DNA of 64,000 bases from Dermacentor variabilis. Taxonomy: Eukaryota > Arthropoda > Arachnida > Ixodida > Ixodidae. A program made the position numbers and the translations under genes. Shown here one piece after another: positions 32,640-43,918 of this stretch; within the stretch, counting starts at the first letter, position 1; each line of letters starts with the position of its first letter. The notes beneath the pieces were generated by a model. It searched no databases, was not told the DNA's origin, and saw only the letters and a list, made by a program, of their open reading frames with translations. Location of the stretch: NCBI RefSeq assembly GCF_050947875.1, contig NC_134569.1:39487777-39551776 (forward strand), given 5' to 3'.

Positions 32640-35600
32640 TCCTTGCTCGGTCAAGGGGGACGAAGGCCGGGAGACTAGCCCCGTCGGGGCGCCCCTCTCT
32701 CGGGTGGCGGCCAGACCTTGAGTCGCACAGCAGCACTGCGCTGTGTACTGCGCAACCTCCCACAGCTCGGGAGTGATTTTAATTGTAGTGTTGGTAGTAT
32801 GTTCAATGGTGTTTGTCACTGCGGCACATGCCCGGATTATGTGGTCTAGGTCGCCCCGAGCCGCCCCGCACACTTTGCATTGTGATGTGTAAACATCTGG
32901 GTAGATATGACTGTACAGCAAGATTGTGAGGAATGTGCATGTCTGTATGGTACTTACTGAGTGACTTGTCAGGAGGAGGGTATTTAAATACTTGCCCTAC
33001 GGTAATGCATGAGGATTTCACCATACGTAACCACTCTGCCTTTCGTGTGCCCGCGCCAGGAGACGACTCCCTCGTCTTCAGCCTGCTGGGCTGCGCGTCG
33101 TCAGAGGAGGGAGGGAGAGGGGGGGTCGCTGTTGCGGTGACGGGTGACGCGCCCGGTCGACGATTTCTCGGGCAGTGCGGTGAGCGGCTTCGTTCCCGGC
33201 AAGGTCTGAATGGCCCGGGGCCCAGATTAACTGAACACGGCGGCGACGGGATGGGGATGTGCTTGAGAGTGCACGTGCAGTTTCCTAGCGGCGAGATGAG
33301 GCCTCTGGTGAAGTTGCGGATAGCCGCCTTGGAGTAGCTAATGATACAAGAGGCCGTAGTCGTTGCTTTGCTTTGCTTTTGCTGGTTTGCTTGGTTTGGT
33401 TAGGTTTGGTTTGGTGCCTGTAGTTGTAGCACAACCCACTACGGGGGAGTGGCCATGAATCGGGCGGCAGTGGGTCGAAAAAGAATAGATAGCATGCTGG
33501 CTTGTTTGCTGGCTTGCTGGTTCGCTCGCTTTTAAATTGTGGCGCTTACCCACTACGGGGCAGTGGCCAAGAAGGCGGCGGTTAAACGTTAAATGTTATA
33601 GAGAACAGGAGAGAGAAAAACAAATGTAAAATTAAATCGGCATAAAGTATAACGTTCCTTTAATTAAAAAATAAATTTACGTGGCAGTGGTTGCGTTGGC
33701 TAAAGCGCTGGAAGCTTCTTCATCCTCTTCGAATTGTGTGCAGCTTATAGAGCTGGTAGTGGTATTGGTATGGTTCGGTCCCGTGATCACAGCTAAGGCC
33801 ATGGCCGGTAGTGGCGGGTACTGCATCTGCGTAAGCCACATGTGTGGCTCCCTTGTAGCCCTTGTTGAGTTGTATCGCGCGGTCGGCGCGCCGTTCTGCA
33901 TTGTAGGCAGGGTGCGTATTGCGTAAGATGGGAGGGAAAGAGGCATGTGTCTTGGAGGTCCGGGGTCATTGGGACCTTGGCAGCTGTATGCGTAAGGTAT
34001 TTGATGCCGACCGGTCTTTGTTTGTGAGAGCCGCTCGTAATGTGGAATGCGCTGGGCCTCAATTAACTCATCAACGGTGTTAGTAGGCCCAGTTCGGTCA
34101 GCTTCTGATTCACCGTGGATTGAGGGACGGAGAGGTCTTGATTGTATGCCTTCATTATAATGATGTTAACCTCGTGTTTCCCGGCGTTGGAGAAGCATAG
34201 AAATGGTGTGACGGACACGATCCGGCTAATAAACTTTTATACCGATCGTATCAGGTTGTCCTTTTTCATTCCCGTGTTTTTAGTGGAAATGGGAGAGATG
34301 AACCTTCCTATTTGAGTAGCTTGGTTGCTTAGGCGTTGGGTAGTATCTGTGTATTTACGGTCTTGTTGTACACGGAGCCTCAGGACTCGCAGGCTAGGCA
34401 CTCAAGGTATGGGATGTCCTTGGACCTCCAGCGTGATGCGGCGCGTGCGCTCCTTAGTCGTTCGGCGCATCGTAACGGGGCCTAGGATGAGTAATTCTGA
34501 TTTAGCCGGCGAGCAAGAAAATCCTCGTGCCTCGACGTACCCTACCACCATGTTGATTGCTTCTTGCAGGGTATCTTTTATTTCTCCATAACTGCCTCCA
34601 AAAGTCCAGAAGAGGGTGTCATCGCCGTATAAGCAGTGATGGAGGCGTGGGATGGCAGACAGCTGTGCTGGGAATCTCAGGAGGGCGTAGTTGAAAAGCA
34701 TGGGAGAGAGAGCCGACCTTTGTAGTGTGCCCTTGCTACCCAGCTGGATAACCTCCGACTGGATACCCCTTTTGTCAATCTGGCAGTGCGGTTGGAGAGG
34801 AAGTCTTTAATGTAGCGATAGGTCTTTGTTCCCAGGTTTAGTTGCGAGAGTGCCTAGAGGATAGTGGTTGACGTTATCAAACGCTTTAGTAAGGTCTAGG
34901 CCAAGTATGGCCCTCGTGTCCAGTTTAGATCCCGGCCGTGCGTCAACTACTTGATGCGGAAGTTGAAGCATGACATCCTGTGTGGACAGCCGTGGACGGA
35001 AGCCGATCATGGTGTGCGGTAATTCGCCTTTCTTATACATGTACTGAGTAAACCTAGTAAGAACGGCATGCTGTGCGACCTCTTCCACGCATGAAGTGAG
35101 ATATATGGGGCGGAGGTGGCAGAAATGTAAAGGTTTGTCCGGTTTGGGGATGAGGGCTATCTAGTTGTGTTTCCATGGCGCAGGCAAGGGGCCTGACTCA
35201 CAGATGTTACTGAGATGTTGCTGCCGAGCCTCTAGGGAGTCGTCGTCCACGTTTTGGAGCAGACGACTGGCGATTCAATCGTCCCCCGGCGCGGAGTTCG
35301 GCCGCAGGTTGCGTACCACTGCCTCACTTCCGTTAAGGTGATAGGGGCGTCCAGGGAGACGTTATCCAGACCTGTGTAGGGCATCTGCGGTTGAATAATG
35401 GCGGTGAGGTCCTCTGTAGCTGTTGGTCGGTAGCCTGCGATTGATGCAGGAGTTTCTGTGGATTGTGTTGCGTTTTTGCTGGTTTGGTGATGTTCGAGGT
35501 TTTGGGGACATTGGGTTGCCGTTGCATGCCATCGCATACGGTATGCCATCGTTGATTGGTTAGCGGCAGCGCGTACTCGGCAGCGGCAGCGCGGCAGCGT

Positions 35601-36218
35601 GCGATTGAGGTTGTGTCTGACAGCGTTTTCTGAACCCCTCCAGAGCCTCTAACATGTATCGCCATTTGCTGTCCAGATGCTGAGCGTCTGCATTTTTGGA
35701 CAATCATTTGGTCGCCGCCTCCGCGTCAGCAAGGAGGTAGCTGGTCCATGTCTCGAGGTCGGGCGCCGGCCCTTCAGGGGAGGTGCGTGCTACCCTGCAG
35801 ACCCGGAAAGCATTCCAGTCCGTGACGCTGAGCGTTCGCCCTAGCTATTTACGTGGACCAGCTGTGATGAGCGTTTGCAGAATGCAGTGTTCGCTGCCGA
35901 AAGTTTGGCCAGTATTGTGCCATTCCGTTAAGGAGGCTCGCTTGACCAGTGTGAGATCCGGTGTGGTTCACGTTGTCACCAATGCGCGAGGGAAGGGTAG
36001 GGTCCATGACCACTGCATATTCTAGCTGTTGGATATCCGTCCACAACTGGCGGCATTTTTTCTGTCGTACGAGTAACCCCATACTGATGCCGGGGCGTTG
36101 AAGTCACCCACGACCACTAGAGGGAAACCTTTCGCAGCCTTATCCGCTGCGACAAGGAGTCTGTGAAATCTGTGTAGGAGTTTGGGGCTGCTGTGTATAT
36201 TCAATATAAAGAGTCTGC
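32640..36218 (-). pseudogene. ORF2 remnant: endonuclease, RT, RNase H, zinc knuckle
   Basis: Transcription-order landmarks run from high to low coordinate. LVVVGDFNAPASVWGY (about 36130-36080) is the endonuclease GDFN motif. A proline-rich linker and the RT start NSAPGDD follow near 35300. Then come LIPKPDKP, FRPRLSTQDVMLQL, GLDLTKAFDNVNH (about 34900) and the YGDD catalytic box (about 34620, usually YADD). RNase H is shown by FEEDEEASSALANATT (about 33700) and, beyond the SINE, IISYSKAAIRNFTRG (about 33345-33300, Ser-Tyr for the usual Ser-Asp). The C-terminal zinc motif is CKVCGAARGDLDHIIRAC (about 32870-32815). Frameshifts and stops (for example after NSAPGDD) break it, so no full polyprotein is made. 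Confidence 0.85.
33360..33675 (-). mobile_element. SINE-like insertion inside the LINE RNase H
   Basis: This segment separates two consecutive parts of the RNase H coding. On the minus strand it starts AT-rich, carries two copies of a GGCCACT(G/C)CCCCGTAGTGG motif (about 33549-33575 and 33437-33462, in + order reversed), and ends in an imperfect AAACC/AAGCA pentamer tail (33362-33410). The tail supports a retrotransposed element in minus orientation. Confidence 0.6.
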
Positions 36219-36228
36219 AACAATCACA

Positions 36229-37864
36229 CACAAGGTGGTCTGCTTTAACAGATATTTTCAATTTGTGTTTTCTGAACCATTTCAAGGTGAAATGACCTCT
36301 GTTACGCGCCGCGCTTTCACACCACCTATGACTGACATTGTTGTCTTCACAAATGGTATGTGCACTCTTTTCGAATGCCCTTATTCAAAATCGGCTGCAG
36401 TGTCTGATGCCATTTCGAACTACGCATTAAAGAGATGTGCAAGAGCCTTGGCGCCCTTTCTAACTATTTTGTTTTCTAAATCACTAGAAGGTCAGAAACT
36501 CTCACGTGAGTAGAAATTCGCAATATTGTGCCACTACAAAAGTCCGGAAACAGAAATAGCGTCACTAACTAAAGCCCGATTTCCTTGAGAAGCGTCTGCT
36601 GTAAAACGCATGAGCATGCAATTTATATCACTATTATGAAACATTTGGAATCCAATAATTTTTCTTCAGTGCGCAGCATGTTTTATATGCAGTTTATCAT
36701 GTGTTACACAAATTTGTGAATTTTCTCATGATGTTTTATGTTTATGCGATATGGGGCTACAAGTTGGTTCGGTATTCTTTGATTTTCAGAAGACATTCGA
36801 CACTGTTCCTCATGCTCTTTTACTATATAAATTGTCTACTTTAGGATTTCCTACTTCTGTTCTTGGTTGGTTGAGGGATTATCTATCTTGTAGAATGCAG
36901 GCCGTTGTTGTAAATGGTTCTTCTTCGTATGCTGTCATGACTCCCGGAGTGGCACAGGTATAAGTGCTAGGACTACTACTCCTTTTTAGTTTATAATAAT
37001 GATCTGTCAGAACTGCTAACTTCTAATGTCAGGCTGTACCCGGACGATTGTGTCATTTATAAATCTATACACGGCATGGATGATGTTTATGTCTTCCAAA
37101 GTGATCTTGACATGTGGTATCGTGGTGAAAAAAAATTGAAAATGCGTTTGAATGTAAGTAAGTGTTGTTTTATCAGTTTTACTAGGAAACGTCAGCCCTT
37201 CCATTCTTGTCATAGCCTGTCTGGTACATTGCTCGACCTTGTTGAAGATTTTAAATACATTGGTGTCTATTTGTCTTCTGATTTATCATGGAATAAACGT
37301 ATAGGCTATGTAACTGGTAAAGCCAATGGTGTGCTAAATCTCATTAAAGGAAAACTTCGAATCTACCCTTGAAAGCCTTAAAGAAGCTCTGTGTGTCACC
37401 AATGTGCATCGAATCCTTGAATAAGCTTGTACAGTATGGGATTGTCACGGCCAAACACTAATCTATAAACTTTTACGCATGCAAAACTGTGGTGCACGCT
37501 TTGTCTGCGGTAATTACAACTTTACTTCCAGTATAACTCCCATTGAGGATGAATTAGGTCGGAAACCTCTTCAGCAGAGCAAAGAAAACTTTTGCGATGA
37601 AGATTTCCTCATTCCATTTTTATTATGAAATTGGTATTCATAAGTTTTATATACGATGAGCCCACGAGTGGAATCAGTTGGATGCGAGTGTTATCGATAT
37701 ACCCGCAAATATCTTTTCATCTTCCTTGCCAGATGTATGATTTAGTTTAATGTTCAAGTGACAGCTGTGCCTGTCTGTTTCCTCATTTTGATTGTGGCTC
37801 TTGTTTCGACCCCCCTACAGTAATGCCCAACTGGACAATTTTGATTTTGAAATAAATAAATAAA
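36229..37864 (+). mobile_element. CR1/L2-like LINE fragment (RT part)
   Basis: Plus-strand pieces appear in order: FNRYFQFVFSEPF (36250-36290), the RT finger and palm (36751-36963 with FFDFQKTFDTVPHALLL, LSTLGFPTSVLGWLRDYLS and GVAQV where others read GVPQG), and a thumb (37076-37372, KYIGVYLSSDLSWNKRI). The + strand then ends in (AATA)n at 37849-37864. No endonuclease is present, so it is 5' truncated. Stops and frameshifts make it inactive. The catalytic FADD/YADD box is lost near 37020-37080 (YPDD-like reading). Confidence 0.75.
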
Positions 37865-37987
37865 GTACATCCGACCTGCATGCAAAGATTCATGTGTGCA
37901 CGCTGCCTGATCACATCGTTACACAAGCGTTATACGCATTTTTGTCTGGTATCCCACTAGAACGAAATGTGACGGCGAATATAAAAT

Positions 37988-38705
37988 TTAAGAGGAAGCT
38001 TTAGCTCGAGTGCTCCTATCTAAATACATGTAAAAGGAGAATTCGTTTTTCTCGGCAACCACTGCACCAAATTTGACGAGGTTTGTTGCATTTAAAAGAC
38101 AAACTTAATATCTAGTGACTGTTGGTTTCGAATTTTTGAGTTAGGTTGTCAATTTTTTATTAAAAATTGTCAAAAATAGAAAATTTTCAAAAAACGAAAC
38201 TATCAAGTTTACAACTCTGTCACTCAACCACTAAAAATGATAATACAATTCTGTGAATTGCATCTAATAGTACATCTAAAGCGGACAAAATTGATATGTT
38301 ACACATGAATATAAAAAATTTAATCAAAGGGAAATACAACTTTTGCGAAACCGTTGTAACCAACGTAACAAATTCACGTAAGATGTAAAATGACATATCG
38401 AATTTGTCCGCTTTGAATGATCTAATGGATGCCGTTTTCAGAACCGCGATATCAGTTCTTGATGCAGAGCTATGAATTTGTAAACTTCGTGCTTCTATTT
38501 TTTTCAAACGGTCAAATATATAGAAAATTCAAGCCCTAAATCAAAATTCCGCTTCCAACAGTCACTAGAATTTAACTTTCTCTTTCATATGCAAAAACTT
38601 TCATCAAAATCGGTCCAGGGGTTATCTCATAAAAACGTTTTTGCGTCTTACATGTATTTGGATAGGCCGCGTCGGTGTTGGGCCCGAGCTAAAGCGTCCT
38701 CTTAA
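37988..38705. mobile_element. MITE with approximately 150-bp terminal inverted arms, TTAA edges
   Basis: The left edge TTAAGAGGAAGCTTTAGCTC is matched by the inverse of ...GAGCTAAAGCGTCCTCTTAA at 38705. Similarity continues inward past AAATACATGTAA (both arms) to CTAGTGACTGTTGG, the inner end of the arms. There is no coding. TTAA flanks both sides. Confidence 0.8.
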
Positions 38706-38796
38706 GTTCGCGCGAAGTGGGGTCCATGTCATGAGTCATATGCGGGCAACGTTTATAACTGTTATGCGATTTAATTACAGTCAATTGGAATTCTTC

Positions 38797-39290
38797 AAGG
38801 GACATTAAAGTGAAAAAATTATTTCTTCTGCATCCGTAAATTACCGTTCTACGACACCAAAAACACTACTCTTACCACGATAAGACGTTTGGTAAGCCAG
38901 AAAAAGCGCAAGTACGAAATACGGGTGGCGACGCCTACTTAAGTTCCCGCACCTGGGGGCTGTGACGTCTTGGATTTTCATGGCATCTTCTAGGGCCTAC
39001 TAATTATATATAGCGGTACAGATTGACTACGTTGTGTTCTAATAGAACCAAATATTAGACATGGCAAGTTTGGGGAACCTTTATAGGCCAACGCGGCTCA
39101 AATGCGAAAACACACTTTGGAATCCCTGACGTCACGCTGACATACCGGCGCGAAATTCAAATACTGATACTTGGACCTTCATTTTCTCATCTAATGATCA
39201 AACTTTTTTTTAAAATGACTGCCTGCAGGGTTCTCAAACAATCCTTCATTAGTCTAAAATGATTTATTGTTTCGCTTTAGGGTCCCTTTA
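38797..39290. mobile_element. MITE beginning AAGGGACATTAAAG
   Basis: The left end AAGGGACATTAAAGTGAAA is inverted at 39263-39290 as TTTCGCTTTAGGGTCCCTT. Length is about 494 bp with no coding. It is a different family from the neighbouring TTAAGAGGA element, from which it is separated by about 90 bp. Confidence 0.75.
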
Positions 39291-40626
39291 ATGTACTTGC
39301 TTGAAAGAAGCATCTGCGCTAGAAATGGCGCTTTGATTCTTCAAGGTGGTAAAAGTCGTTCGTATTTTTCTAATTCATTTTTTTTTTTTTGCCAACATTA
39401 ATGTCTGCTTTCTTCGAAAATAGGAAAAATCTGATAGTGTGTAATTGTTGCGTCGTTCTTCAGGGCAATTTTCGACTTTGTATGCTTTCGAAGTAATCAT
39501 GCTGAGCTGACCGATGAAAGCCATGAAAGCAATATAGTAATAATCATGTTCCAGTGATAGTGCTGAGCTTATTGATGTTTGGTCGTATATGCTAGAAGTT
39601 CATGCACATGTACACAATGCCATGGGTTCCTCCATGCTCGCCTTGTTTACGTATGCGTTTCTTCAGAGTTTTAATTCGCGCAAAATGCGACTCAGGGCGT
39701 ACCGTGGTGGAGGTGGGAGGAGGATGGTGCTTACACCTACATTTTCTACTAATTTATTATTATTCACTCTTTAGATACTTAAACAAGGACGTGGGGAACC
39801 TGGGAATTGTAATTGGACTCGCTAGATCATTTTGTTGAAGCTGGTTGCGAAGGACAAAAATTGCGCTCAAATGTCCTTATGGCCTTTGAAAGCCAGAATC
39901 GGAAGCCGCTTGTTGAGATTGTCCGAAAAGCTTGAAATCCCTTTTGTTACTTGAAAGAGCGTAGGTTAGGGCGTGCTGGTATTCCATAACTGAGGTTTTT
40001 TAGCGCACGAAAAGGGACGAAGACAGTGGCAAGACGCGGACATTTGTTAAATGTCAATTTTAAATGCGTGAAACGAAACGCTGTATAGACGAGATATCCT
40101 ACCCCCCTCTGTATTTGTTCTCCTAAATATAGTACATTATATTATGAGGAGTCGGAAGGCGTTACTTAATAACAGCATCCAAATGATTGCCATGAATATT
40201 ACAGACATATTTTGGATGTTGTTTACAACACAAACAGTATTTCGACATAGTCATTCTTCTTACACTAATATTGCACTGTTATGTGCGTTATAAGTACAAT
40301 GCGGCCTCGAGTTCTTGTGTGTAGGAATGCGTATGTGAAAAAGTATTGCTCTGCATTTTTTTTTCTATCTCTATATTTTTATAACGCAATGTGTGCTTGA
40401 GTTTGTACCTATGCAGCAACTGCATGAACCCGTGACTAACAGTCATGCAAAAGGCTTAGATGAATGCTTGCTCAAGCTGCACATATATATTTAACTGAAT
40501 TAAATATTATCTAAAGCAAAAAGCTTTAGCAGCATTTTTCAACCAGAGGAGCCCAGACAATCTCGAGCCCCCCCACTTCTTGGAGACTGGCGATGTGACA
40601 GCCGCGCCGAGCATTTTTCTTCACCG
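39291..40626. other. unassigned AT-rich stretch
   Basis: There are no supportable frames, and a T-run near 39380-39391. Nothing else is recognisable. Confidence 0.5.
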
Positions 40627-41817
40627 CAGTCGGTCGGTCGGGTCGGTCGGTCGGTCGGTTCGTTCGTCCGTTCGTTCGTCCGTCCGTCCGTCCGTCCGTC
40701 CGTCCGTCCGTCCGTCCGTCCGTTCGTTCGTTCGTTCGTTCGTCCGTCCGTCCGTCCGTCCGTCCGTCCGTCCGTTCGTTCGTTCGTTCATTCGGTCGTG
40801 CGGTCGTTCGTTCGTTCGTTCGTTCGTTCGTCCGTCCGTCCGTCCGTCTGTCCATTCGTTCGTTCGTTCGTCCGTCCGTCCGTCCGTCCGTCCGTTCGTT
40901 CGTCCGTCCGTCCGTCCGTCCGTCCGTTCGTTCGTTCGTTCATTCGGTCGTTCGGTCGTCCGTCCGTTCGTTCGTTCGTTCGTTCGTTCGTTCGTTCGTT
41001 CGTCCGTCCGTCCGTCCGTTCGTTCGTTCGTTCGTTCGTTCGTTCGTTCGTTCGTTCGTTCGTTCGTTCGTTCGTTCGTTCGTTCGTTCGTTCGTTCGGT
41101 CGGTCGGTCGGTCGGTCGGTCGGTCGTTCGTTCGTTCGTTCGTTCGTTCGTTCGTTCGTTCGTTCGTTCGTTCGTTCGTTCGTTCGTTCGTTCGTTCGTT
41201 CGTCCGTCCGTCCGTCCGTCCGTCCGTTCGTTCGTTCGTTCGTTCGTTCGTTCGTTCGTTCGTTCGTTCGTTCGTTCGTTCGTTCGTCCGTCCGTCCGTC
41301 CGTCCGTTCGTTCGTTCGTTCGTTCGTTCGTTCGTTCGTTCGTTCGTTCGTTCGTTCGTTCGTTCGTCCGTCCGTCCGTCCGTCCGTTCGTTCGTTCGTT
41401 CGTTCGTTCGTTCGTTCGTCCGTCCGTCCGTCCGTCCGTCCGTCCGTCCGTTCGTTCGTTCGTTCGTTCGTTCGTTCGTTCGTTCGTTCGTTCGTTCGTT
41501 CGTCCGTCCGTCCGTCCGTCCGTCCGTTCGTTCGTTCGTTCGTTCGTTCGTTCGTTCGTTCGTTCGTCCGTCCGTCCGTCCGTCCGTCCGTCCGTTCGTT
41601 CGTTCGTCCGTCCGTTGGTTCGTTCGTTCGTTCGTTCGTTCGTCCGTTCGTCCGTTCGTTCGTTCGTTCGTTCGTTCGTCCGTCCGTCCGTCCGTCCGTC
41701 CGTTGGTTCGTCCGTCCGTCCGTCCGTCCGTCCGTCCGTCCGTCCGTTCGTTCGTTCGTTCGTTCGTTCGTTCGTTCGTTCGTTCGTTCGTTCGTTCGTT
41801 CGTTCGTTCGTTCGTTT
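40627..41817. repeat. approximately 1.2-kb tetranucleotide array (CGTT/CGTC/CGGT)
   Basis: About 298 four-base units differ only at one or two positions (CGTT, CGTC, CGGT, a few CGTG and ATTC) and are arranged in blocks of like units. Every reading frame on both strands lacks stops for hundreds of codons (Val-Arg-Ser-Phe/Pro on +, Arg-Thr-Asn-Glu/Asp-Gly on -). These are trivial open frames, not proteins. Confidence 0.95.
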
Positions 41818-42289
41818 ACGAATGGTGCCCTTACCATCAGCACTGGTGATATTATCACTCAATTTGAGATATTACTTGTCATTATACAGTCGTGTTTTCA
41901 CACTCCCAATGATGCAATCAACGTGAGCGCTCACATTGTTATCAGACTTACAAAGACCCGCTTACGTAGTTCGTCATATTACACATAAACTTCACGATAG
42001 TTCTTTCGTTGGAGGCCGGAAAAGGCTGCGCCATGTAGAAGTGTCGCAGAACGCTGATGGACTGATGGTGTGCAACCATTGGACCACGCAAACAATTCAC
42101 GCAGGCTTGATACGTAAGCGGGAGGTAGGAAACGGAGATCGATCGGTATGTTATAAAAAGAAAAATGAAAGGAATGAGACAAACATTTTACAAACCTTTA
42201 ACTGTGCACGAAAAACAGATATCACGGTTCTATAAGCTGCACCAGAGCATCTCAAGCGAACAAATGCGATATGCCAGACTACAGCTTAA
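41818..42289. other. unassigned sequence
   Basis: No coding or repeat structure is recognised between the tetranucleotide array and the MITE fragment that follows. Confidence 0.5.
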
Positions 42290-42664
42290 TTGAAATTGTT
42301 ACAGAGCTTACGAGAGTTTTGCAAAGGGCCTAATCACAAATTTGTGATATATTACAGAGCAGTGCTTCAATAGGTGCAATTTATGGAAGTGCGGTATCGT
42401 TTTTTATTGCATATACTTACAGAGTTGTAAACTTGACGTTTACTTTCCTTCTTTCATTTTTTTTTCGACTTTCAAGAGTACTTGTAAAAGAAAATCGACG
42501 GCCTAAATTAGAAATTTGTTTCCTACTGTTTCTGCATTTTAAGTTCAGCTCCTCCCTAAATGCGACCATGTTCATCAAGTTAGCAGCAGTGGATTAGGAT
42601 AAAAAACAGTTTCTCCGTCGCCATGTATATACACAGGAGTTTCTGAGCTAAAGCTTCATCTTAA
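42290..42664. mobile_element. half-copy of the TTAAGAGGA MITE family
   Basis: The right end TGAGCTAAAGCTTCATCTTAA (in two parts, 42644-42664) corresponds to the right end at 38686-38705. Blocks such as GTTGTAAACTTGACGT and CGGCCTAAATTAGAAATT correspond to internal blocks of that MITE. The left terminal arm is missing. Confidence 0.6.
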
Positions 42665-43189
42665 CTTACTCGACAAGCTTGGTAATATGCAGACGATTTT
42701 GTATAGGTGCTAAATATTGTCGGTGATGATAATTCTCCAATAATGCCTCCTCGTGCCGTACCTTTTCGATTAGAACATAGTTGCGGCAAGAATGCCTAGA
42801 ACTACTTTTATCAGAAACGATCGCAACAAAATTGCACGTTCCAAAGCTTTAAGGACCACGTGTCTCGGTCCACTCATCTGTATGAATTGATTGTTTTTTT
42901 TGTCTTCCTGTACGAATTTTTCTTTGATTTTTATTTTATTTTTACTTTTATTAACAATGTTATCTATGAGGCGTGCTTTCGGTCAGCCTCTCCGAAGCTG
43001 CCCCGTGTGTGAGGGGGCCACGCTCCCCTCAAGCTGCAACCTGCAGACGTTCGCCTTGTCATCCTCACAACATTGTTGTAGGACAAATTCAATTCAATTC
43101 AATTCAATTCAATTCAATTGCATGTCGCAAATGAGAGAATACATAGGTACTGCTGCTAATCGCGCTAGTTGAATTGCCGCTCGAAAATA
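42665..43189. other. unassigned stretch with an AATTC repeat
   Basis: A T-rich part (42890-42960) is followed by seven AATTC units (43087-43121), possibly the tail of a retroelement. A 93-codon open frame covers it, but its sequence is T-run and repeat translation. Confidence 0.45.
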
Positions 43190-43228
43190 CAGTAGATTCT
43201 CGCTAAACGGAACCTCAAAGGTTCACAA

Positions 43229-43358
43229 CCCCGTGTACTTAGATTTAGGTGCACGTTAAAGAACCCCAGGCGGTCGAAATTTCCGGAGTCTTCCACTACG
43301 GCGTGCCTCATAATCAGAAACTGGTTTTGGCACATAAAGCCCCATAATTTCTTCTTCT
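43229..43358 (+). mobile_element. 5'-truncated SINE with 12-bp target duplication
   Basis: The segment begins CGTGTACTTAGATTTAGG, carries CACGTTAAAGAACCCC and GGCGTGCCTCATAATCAG, and ends at TTTCTTCTTCT. Both sides carry the identical AAAGGTTCACAA (43217-43228 and 43359-43370), a clear target-site duplication from LINE-driven insertion. The tRNA-like head is absent, so it was 5' truncated on insertion. Confidence 0.85.
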
Positions 43359-43825
43359 AAAGGTTCACAAGGTGCTTTTCTGAAAGGGGCCGGTGCTTTG
43401 TTGTCAACAGCAGATAATAGGAATAGAAGATCTGATTACGAAGCTTCCTTACACAAAGTTTCTATATATATATTTGTACGCAGCCGCTAACTAGAATTAG
43501 AAGTACAAAGCCTAATTACGAAAAGAATAAAGAGTGATTTAGTAAAATAAATGACCATTATAGTAAAGTGACCACTCTCAAGGCCATCGATAACTTTGAC
43601 CTTCATCTCCAGCGGGAGCGCATTTTGCAGGCGTTTCCGCGCCGCATGCCTGTCGCGAAGCCGCTGGGATGAGCCGCTCAGTTTCATTTGCGGTACAATA
43701 TTTGGTTTCGTTTGCCCGGAGTTGGAACGAATGTGGTTCCGCTTAACGAACTGCGCTTCAATTTTTTTCAGTTTTTTTTCTCATTGCCCTAAGGCAGAAT
43801 TAACCAACCATAAGGCGCTGCTGTT

Positions 43826-43918
43826 CCGTTTAAGCGGCAATACCGTTTAAGCGGCAATTCCGTTTAAGCGGCGATTCCGTTTAAGCGGCAATTCCGTTTA
43901 AGCGGTTTCCGTTTACCG
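43826..43918. repeat. five palindromic 12-mers at exact 17-bp spacing
   Basis: CCGTTTAAGCGG occurs at 43826, 43843, 43860, 43877 and 43894, with a partial sixth at 43909 (CCGTTTACCG). Each is a palindrome but for one base pair. They lie just inside the right end of the pogo-like element, and the left end contains CTAAACGG, so they may be transposase binding sites. Confidence 0.85.

Larger units (their letters stand above)
32611..36225 (-). mobile_element. I-like non-LTR retrotransposon, 5' truncated, broken
   Basis: On the minus strand the order is endonuclease, reverse transcriptase, RNase H and a C-terminal zinc motif, then AATAAA and a TC-repeat tail (AG repeat on +, 32612-32624). RNase H downstream of RT points to the I/LOA-type group. 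The 5' end is cut inside the endonuclease, where a plus-strand LINE fragment begins at about 36229. A SINE interrupts RNase H. Confidence 0.85.

Noticed and set aside
40580..41988. Very long open frames (350-450 codons) on both strands
   Set aside because: They are translations of the CGTT/CGTC array; every frame is open because the unit lacks stop codons.
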